A stretch of DNA of 64,000 nt from assembly GCF_000018325.1 (NCBI RefSeq), contig NC_009922.1:2852001-2916000 (forward strand). Direction: 5' to 3'. Positions 60,258 to 64,000 of this stretch are shown one piece after another. The notes below the pieces were generated by a model, which saw only the letters and a program-made list of their open reading frames with translations, ran no database searches and was not told where the DNA came from. Position numbers and translations under genes: made by a program. How positions within the stretch are numbered: position 1 is the stretch's first letter; each line of letters starts with the position of its first letter. The stretch comes from Alkaliphilus oremlandii OhILAs. Its GTDB lineage: Bacteria > Bacillota > Clostridia > Peptostreptococcales > Natronincolaceae.

Positions 60258-60908
60258 TTATCCCCCCAGGGTAATATCTTGGTTGTTATACCAGTTTAAT
60301 GCCTCTATAAAATGACTCGGTTTAAAATCCGGCCAATAATCATCGACCACATAGAAATCTGCATAGATGGATTGTACCGGAAGAAAACCGCTCAATCTTC
60401 GCCTTCCTCCCCATCGGACAATCAAATCTACTTTTGAGATATCGTATGTTTCTATCTGTTTATTGATGTTGTTGCTTTTGGATTTAGATTTTTTTAAATA
60501 ATTTAAGTCCCATTTCCAGCTATAATTCACTAGGAAATTAACCTTGATGCCGCCATTACCAAAGTTCTGCCGAGTGGTATAGGGCAGTAGCTCCTTTGGA
60601 AACATTGGAGATTGGGTATTGCCTGCCACAAGAAGGGATGCATTTTCCTTTGAAAGTATCTCTACAGAATGGATGCATGCATCTGTAAATGCCTTGATTT
60701 GGTCCGTGGGCCTTTTTGTATTATCCACAGTGAATCCATAATAGGTTATTTCTTTTACGCCTGCTGCTTCACACATTTTAAACAGTAAAAGTCCTGGGTC
60801 GATTCCTGATTGATAACCCTCTGATTTAGATAACCCCTTTCCTTCTGCCCATCGTCTATTTCCATCTGGAATGATCCCGATATGCTCTGGTATTCTCAAT
60901 TTAATCAC
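60258..60908 (-). CDS. Divergent cis-prenyltransferase (UppS family)
   Basis: 216 residues, shorter than the usual 245-260 of UppS. The catalytic Asp motif is kept (IIPDGNRRWAEGKG, Asp15), but the conserved GH after it is GY (Tyr32), WxRP reads TKRP, and the C-terminal RTGGE motif reads RWGGRRRLSGFLPVQ, with Arg in place of the Mg-binding Glu. YADFYVVDDYWPDF ends the domain. Short members with such changes include enzymes that make unusual prenyl diphosphates, so the product need not be C55. It is monocistronic. No terpenoid partners are nearby. Confidence 0.8.
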   Translation of the reverse strand: MIKLRIPEHIGIIPDGNRRWAEGKGLSKSEGYQSGIDPGLLLFKMCEAAGVKEITYYGFTVDNTKRPTDQIKAFTDACIHSVEILSKENASLLVAGNTQSPMFPKELLPYTTRQNFGNGGIKVNFLVNYSWKWDLNYLKKSKSKSNNINKQIETYDISKVDLIVRWGGRRRLSGFLPVQSIYADFYVVDDYWPDFKPSHFIEALNWYNNQDITLGG

Positions 60909-61021
60909 CGCTTTCTTTCAATACTTATATACAATTATTAGCATTTATTCAAAAATTAATTCCATGATCTTTTTATTATGATAGAATGTACATAATATAT
61001 TTTTGAAAAGGAGCTGTTAAA

Positions 61022-62227
61022 TTGGAAAAGCTTTATTACGAAAATGCCTATGAGAGAAACTTCGTTGCAAATATAATAGAGGTCATTGAAGAGGATCATC
61101 AGTTCCATATTCGATTGGATCGAACCTACTTTTATCCTGAAGGTGGCGGACAGCCCAGCGATGTGGGATATATTGAGTCTTCTCCAATTATATATGTCTA
61201 CGAGAAAGAGGATCTTATCTATCACGTAACGGAAAGAAAGCCTTCTAAATTTAAAAAGGTTCAGTGTGAAATTGATTGGCAGGTGCGGTTCGATTATATG
61301 CAGCAACATCTGGGGCAACATATCTTATCTGCATCTTTCGTAGAACTTTTTGATGCCACCACCATCGGTTTCCATCTCAGCAAGGAATATTCCACCATCG
61401 ATATTGATAAAGTCATCGATAGTGATGGATTCAAAAAGGTAGAAGATCTAGCCAATGAAACCATTGCCAACAACTTAACTGTAGAAACCTTATTTCCAAC
61501 GGAACAGGAGCTCCGAAAACTTCCTCTGAGAAAGCAGGTCTCTGAGAAGGTGCAGGGGCCTATTCGATTGGTCAAAATTGGAGATTTCGATTTGGTGGCT
61601 TGCTGCGGAACTCACCCGAAATCCACCTTGGAGGTTCAACTCATTAAAATCATCAAGGTAGAGAAATATAAAGTTGGCATGAGAATCGAATTTTTATGTG
61701 GGAAAAGGGCCATTGGGGATTATTCTAAAAAACAGGAAAGTCTAAAGGAAGTGGCTCGACTTCTCGGCGTCAATGAACAGGATGTTCCTGCAAGGGTCCA
61801 TCATATGTCCAGTGATATCAACGACCTTCATAGCTCTGTGAGGGCCTTACGATCTGAAGTCATCTGCCATACCGTGGAAAAGATGCTCCGAGACGCAGAG
61901 ACCATCGATGGCATCAAAGTAATCAAAGAAGTTTATCAAAACATCGACTTAAAGTATGTAAATAATATTGCTACACAGCTAACGGCATATCCTAACGTCA
62001 TTGCTCTATTTGGTATAGAAGCTGACGATAAAGCCCATTTACTATTTGCTCAATCTAAGGAATTGAAGCTCCTTAGCATGAATGTACTTTTAAAAGATGC
62101 CATTACTTTAATCGATGGCAAAGGTGGCGGTAGTGATTTTTCTGCCCAAGGCGGCGGCAAAAACAATAATAATTTAGATTCTTCCATTGCATATGCTTAT
62201 AGCAAAGTGAGGGCTTCCATTTTGTAA
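61022..62227 (+). CDS. Alanyl-tRNA editing protein, AlaX type with DHHA1 domain
   Basis: 401 residues. The N-terminal beta barrel (YFYPEGGGQPSDVGYI) and editing domain hold the zinc motif HLGQH near 98 and CCGTHP near 197. The long C-terminal part ends in a DHHA1 domain (GKGGGSDFSAQGGGKNN). Such free-standing proteins hydrolyse Ser- or Gly-tRNA-Ala. Start is TTG at 61022, eight bases after AAAAGGAG. Divergent from the cis-prenyltransferase gene. Confidence 0.92.
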   Translation: MEKLYYENAYERNFVANIIEVIEEDHQFHIRLDRTYFYPEGGGQPSDVGYIESSPIIYVYEKEDLIYHVTERKPSKFKKVQCEIDWQVRFDYMQQHLGQHILSASFVELFDATTIGFHLSKEYSTIDIDKVIDSDGFKKVEDLANETIANNLTVETLFPTEQELRKLPLRKQVSEKVQGPIRLVKIGDFDLVACCGTHPKSTLEVQLIKIIKVEKYKVGMRIEFLCGKRAIGDYSKKQESLKEVARLLGVNEQDVPARVHHMSSDINDLHSSVRALRSEVICHTVEKMLRDAETIDGIKVIKEVYQNIDLKYVNNIATQLTAYPNVIALFGIEADDKAHLLFAQSKELKLLSMNVLLKDAITLIDGKGGGSDFSAQGGGKNNNNLDSSIAYAYSKVRASIL

Positions 62228-62305
62228 TGAATGCCATTGACAGAACGATGTTTCCGCTCTGATTATTTAATATCTAACGCAATGTGTAAAATAGCCTATT
62301 TATGC

Positions 62306-62354
62306 AAAAACCATGGTTCAAAGAAATTTAATTTTTCTTTGAACCATGGTTTTT
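62306..62354 (+). terminator. Intrinsic terminator of the AlaX-type gene
   Basis: A 21-bp perfect stem, AAAAACCATGGTTCAAAGAAA with its complement, around a seven-base loop, with TTTTT on the 3' side. It is symmetric enough to work in both directions. Confidence 0.85.
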
Positions 62355-62423
62355 ATTTATTTAAGATTTATAAATTTTTGCTTTGAGACAGCATCTTTTT
62401 AGTACAAGTACGCATTTTTTTAG

Positions 62424-62452
62424 TTGACAAATCTAAGGGATGTTATTATAAT
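62424..62452 (+). promoter_or_regulatory. Sigma-A promoter of the amino-acid ABC operon
   Basis: TTGACA (62424-62429) and TATAAT (62447-62452), 17-bp spacing. The predicted leader of about 180 nt contains repeat C4. Together with the terminator this accounts for the 62228-62640 gap. Confidence 0.75.
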
Positions 62453-62516
62453 TGACTTTAATTCGTAGTAAACCGATATGAATTATAGTGTATTATTTAC
62501 TTAATCAAATACATAT

Positions 62517-62627
62517 AAAAAAGACTTCTATAGAAGCATTATAAGGAAGCCTTTTTTGAAACTCATTTACGGCAAAGTTCTCCTTTGGCAATACATTGTA
62601 AGTAGAACTTTCCTATTCGTTATAAAA
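62517..62627 (+). repeat. Family C copy within the ABC operon leader (C4)
   Basis: AAAAAAGACTTC...GAAGCCTTTTTT hairpin, GAAACTCATTTACGGCAAAGTTCTCC..., ending AGAACTTTCCTATTCGTTATAAAAA. The last bases merge with the AAAAAGGAGG ribosome site of the first permease. Lying between promoter and gene, the hairpin could attenuate transcription. Confidence 0.85.
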
Positions 62628-62640
62628 AGGAGGCCATTTT

Positions 62641-63306
62641 ATGCATATCCATTGGGAATTCATCGTGAATAACATACCTTTGTATCAGAAGGCTGCTCTA
62701 TTGACACTGAAGCTTGCATTTTTCGGAATTTTAGCATCTTTACTCATTGGTATGATCTGTAGTTTAATCCTGTATTTCAACGTAAGATGGCTGAAAACTT
62801 TAGTCAAAGCCTATATTGAGCTATCGAGGAATACACCGCTGCTGATACAACTCTATTTTCTGTATTTCGGTCTCACAAAGGTGGGCATTGTATTAAGTGA
62901 AAATACCAGTGCAATTATTGGATTATCTTTTTTAGGTGGCAGTTATATGGCAGAGGCCTTCAGAGGTGGTCTGGAAGCTGTCAGTAAGTTTCAGATCGAA
63001 TCTGGACTCAGCCTAGGGCTATCTAAGATGCAGATTGTACGGCACATTATGATACCCCAGGCAATTTCCTTCAGTGTTCCTGCTATCGGCGCTAACTGTA
63101 TTTTCCTATTGAAGGAAACCTCTATTTTTGGCGCTATCTCCACATTGGATCTGATGAACGTAACGAAGGACTTAATCGGTATGTATTATCAAACCTTTGA
63201 CTCCCTATTGATGCTGGTGGTGGCATATCTGATTATCCTGCTACCCCTTTCATTTTTCCTAACATGGCTGGAAAGGAAGGTGCGCTATGCAGAATTCGGC
63301 AATTAA
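62641..63306 (+). CDS. Amino-acid ABC transporter permease 1
   Basis: 221 residues, His/Glu/Gln/Arg-type inner-membrane permease. Five membrane segments, the IELSRNTPLLIQLYFLYFGL motif, and the EAA loop GLSLGLSKMQIVRHIMIPQA. It pairs with the next gene, overlapping by 20 bp, to form the membrane channel of a polar amino-acid importer. Start: ATG seven bases after AAAGGAGG. Confidence 0.92.
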   Translation: MHIHWEFIVNNIPLYQKAALLTLKLAFFGILASLLIGMICSLILYFNVRWLKTLVKAYIELSRNTPLLIQLYFLYFGLTKVGIVLSENTSAIIGLSFLGGSYMAEAFRGGLEAVSKFQIESGLSLGLSKMQIVRHIMIPQAISFSVPAIGANCIFLLKETSIFGAISTLDLMNVTKDLIGMYYQTFDSLLMLVVAYLIILLPLSFFLTWLERKVRYAEFGN

Positions 63307-63964
63307 AATTGTTTTTACGGAACAGAATATTATGCGTTTACTGGGTGGACTGGGCGTAACTGCTCGCATTGCATTTATTTCCATCCTTATTGGATCTGTA
63401 TTGGGTATTGTCTTCGGTCTCATCATGACCTCAAAGTCGAAATGGATTCGCTTCATCAGCCGCCTCTATCTGGAGACCTTTCGAATTATACCGATTCTCG
63501 TTTGGCTCTATATCGTATATTTCGGTATCACCAGCGCTTTAAACATCCATTTAGATGGTGAAATCGTGGCGATTATCGTGTTTAGTTTCTGGGGCATTGC
63601 AGAGATGGGGGATATTGTAAGGGGTTCTTTAGAATCCCTGCCAAAGCACCAGATGGAATCTGGAAAAGCTTTGGGTCTCAGCTTTATACAGCTTTATCGA
63701 TACGTTCTGATTCCCCAAGCTGTAAGGCGGATGGTCCCTGGTGCTATCAATTTAGCCACAAGAATGGTTAAGACCACTTCCCTTGTGACGCTCATTGGTG
63801 CTGTGGAAGTTGTCAAAGTAGGTCAGCAGATTATCGATGCTTCTCGTTTTCAGATAGATACTGCTTCCTTCTGGATTTACGGATTCATCTTTATTTTATA
63901 TTTCATTATTTGTTATCCACTATCTTTGCTTTCTAAAAAATTGGAAGTACAGTGGCTTAGCTAA
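63287..63964 (+). CDS. Amino-acid ABC transporter permease 2
   Basis: 225 residues of the same family as the preceding gene: GLGVTARIAFISILIGSVLG, YLETFRIIPILVWLYIVYFG, EAA loop KALGLSFIQLYRYVLIPQAV. The ribosome site AAGGAAGGTG lies inside the preceding gene. The two permeases are related but clearly distinct, as expected for a heterodimer. Confidence 0.92.
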   Translation: MQNSAIKIVFTEQNIMRLLGGLGVTARIAFISILIGSVLGIVFGLIMTSKSKWIRFISRLYLETFRIIPILVWLYIVYFGITSALNIHLDGEIVAIIVFSFWGIAEMGDIVRGSLESLPKHQMESGKALGLSFIQLYRYVLIPQAVRRMVPGAINLATRMVKTTSLVTLIGAVEVVKVGQQIIDASRFQIDTASFWIYGFIFILYFIICYPLSLLSKKLEVQWLS

Positions 63965-63976
63965 GGGGGGATTTTT

Positions 63977-64000
63977 ATGAAAAAAGAAAACTATCCGACT
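63977..64000 (+). CDS. Start of the next gene in the ABC operon (cut by window edge)
   Basis: An ATG at 63977, six bases after AAGGGGGG, opens MKKENYPT before the window ends. From operon logic it should be the ATPase or the solute-binding protein; the eight residues cannot decide. Confidence 0.6.

Noticed and set aside
62517..62627. Family C as an amino-acid riboswitch of the ABC operon
   Set aside because: The same sequence occurs at three other sites with no shared gene function, two of them antisense to both neighbours. A repeat inserted into the leader explains it better.

Overview
The window looks like a chromosomal segment of a low-GC, endospore-forming clostridial Firmicute. The best overall fit is an Alkaliphilus-like member of the Clostridia, but that is an inference from gene content, not a search. 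The evidence is a dense set of sporulation genes (spoIIE, spoIID, yabP, yabQ, spoVT, spoVG, spmAB), strong AGGAGG ribosome sites, many TTG/GTG starts, a T-box leader on metG, SLH-domain surface proteins, and no rRNA or tRNA genes. No phage, CRISPR array or intact insertion sequence was seen.

Layout. 1-2.4 kb: an S-layer gene cut by the left edge and a small divergent three-SLH protein share a regulatory spacer. 2.4-23 kb: a long minus-strand block, collinear with the classical Bacillus yab region. Read on the minus strand it runs purR, spoVG, glmU, prs, pth, a PrsW-like protein, mfd, prsA, spoVT, yabM, yabN, hup, rqcP, spoIID, yabP, yabQ, divIC, yabR, ppx, spoIIE. 23-34 kb: murC (plus strand), an LCP-family protein, a MoxR/DUF58/transglutaminase operon, an M20 peptidase and an AbgT transporter. 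34-49.5 kb: a second block of classical order (ksgA, rnmV, yabE, an HD-GYP protein, tatD, metG, then abrB, rsmI, trmN6), interrupted by a membrane pseudokinase, spmAB and a nicotinate phosphoribosyltransferase. 49.5-53 kb: a small acidic protein and a sigI-rsgI unit with a third secreted member. 53-60 kb: NhaC antiporter, split chromate transporter, and a MarR-controlled heterodimeric ABC exporter. 60-64 kb: a divergent cis-prenyltransferase, an AlaX-type editing protein, and an amino-acid ABC importer cut by the right edge.

The feature least explained by known genes is a set of three short dispersed repeat families, here called A, B and C. Each is about 80-120 bp and built of hairpins. At most loci one fixed end of the element sits directly on the T-tract of an intrinsic terminator. 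Family A also forms an exact 115-bp tandem duplication, and family B an exact 78-bp array of three and a half units whose first bases supply the stop codon of the pseudokinase gene. Other points worth a second look: a spoIIE promoter with 21-bp spacing and Spo0A-like boxes, tandem TGTAAT sites between the SLH genes, a hairpin masking the spoIID ribosome site, a half-length MazG module, an HD-GYP protein lacking the histidine of its HD pair, and paired MarR operators.
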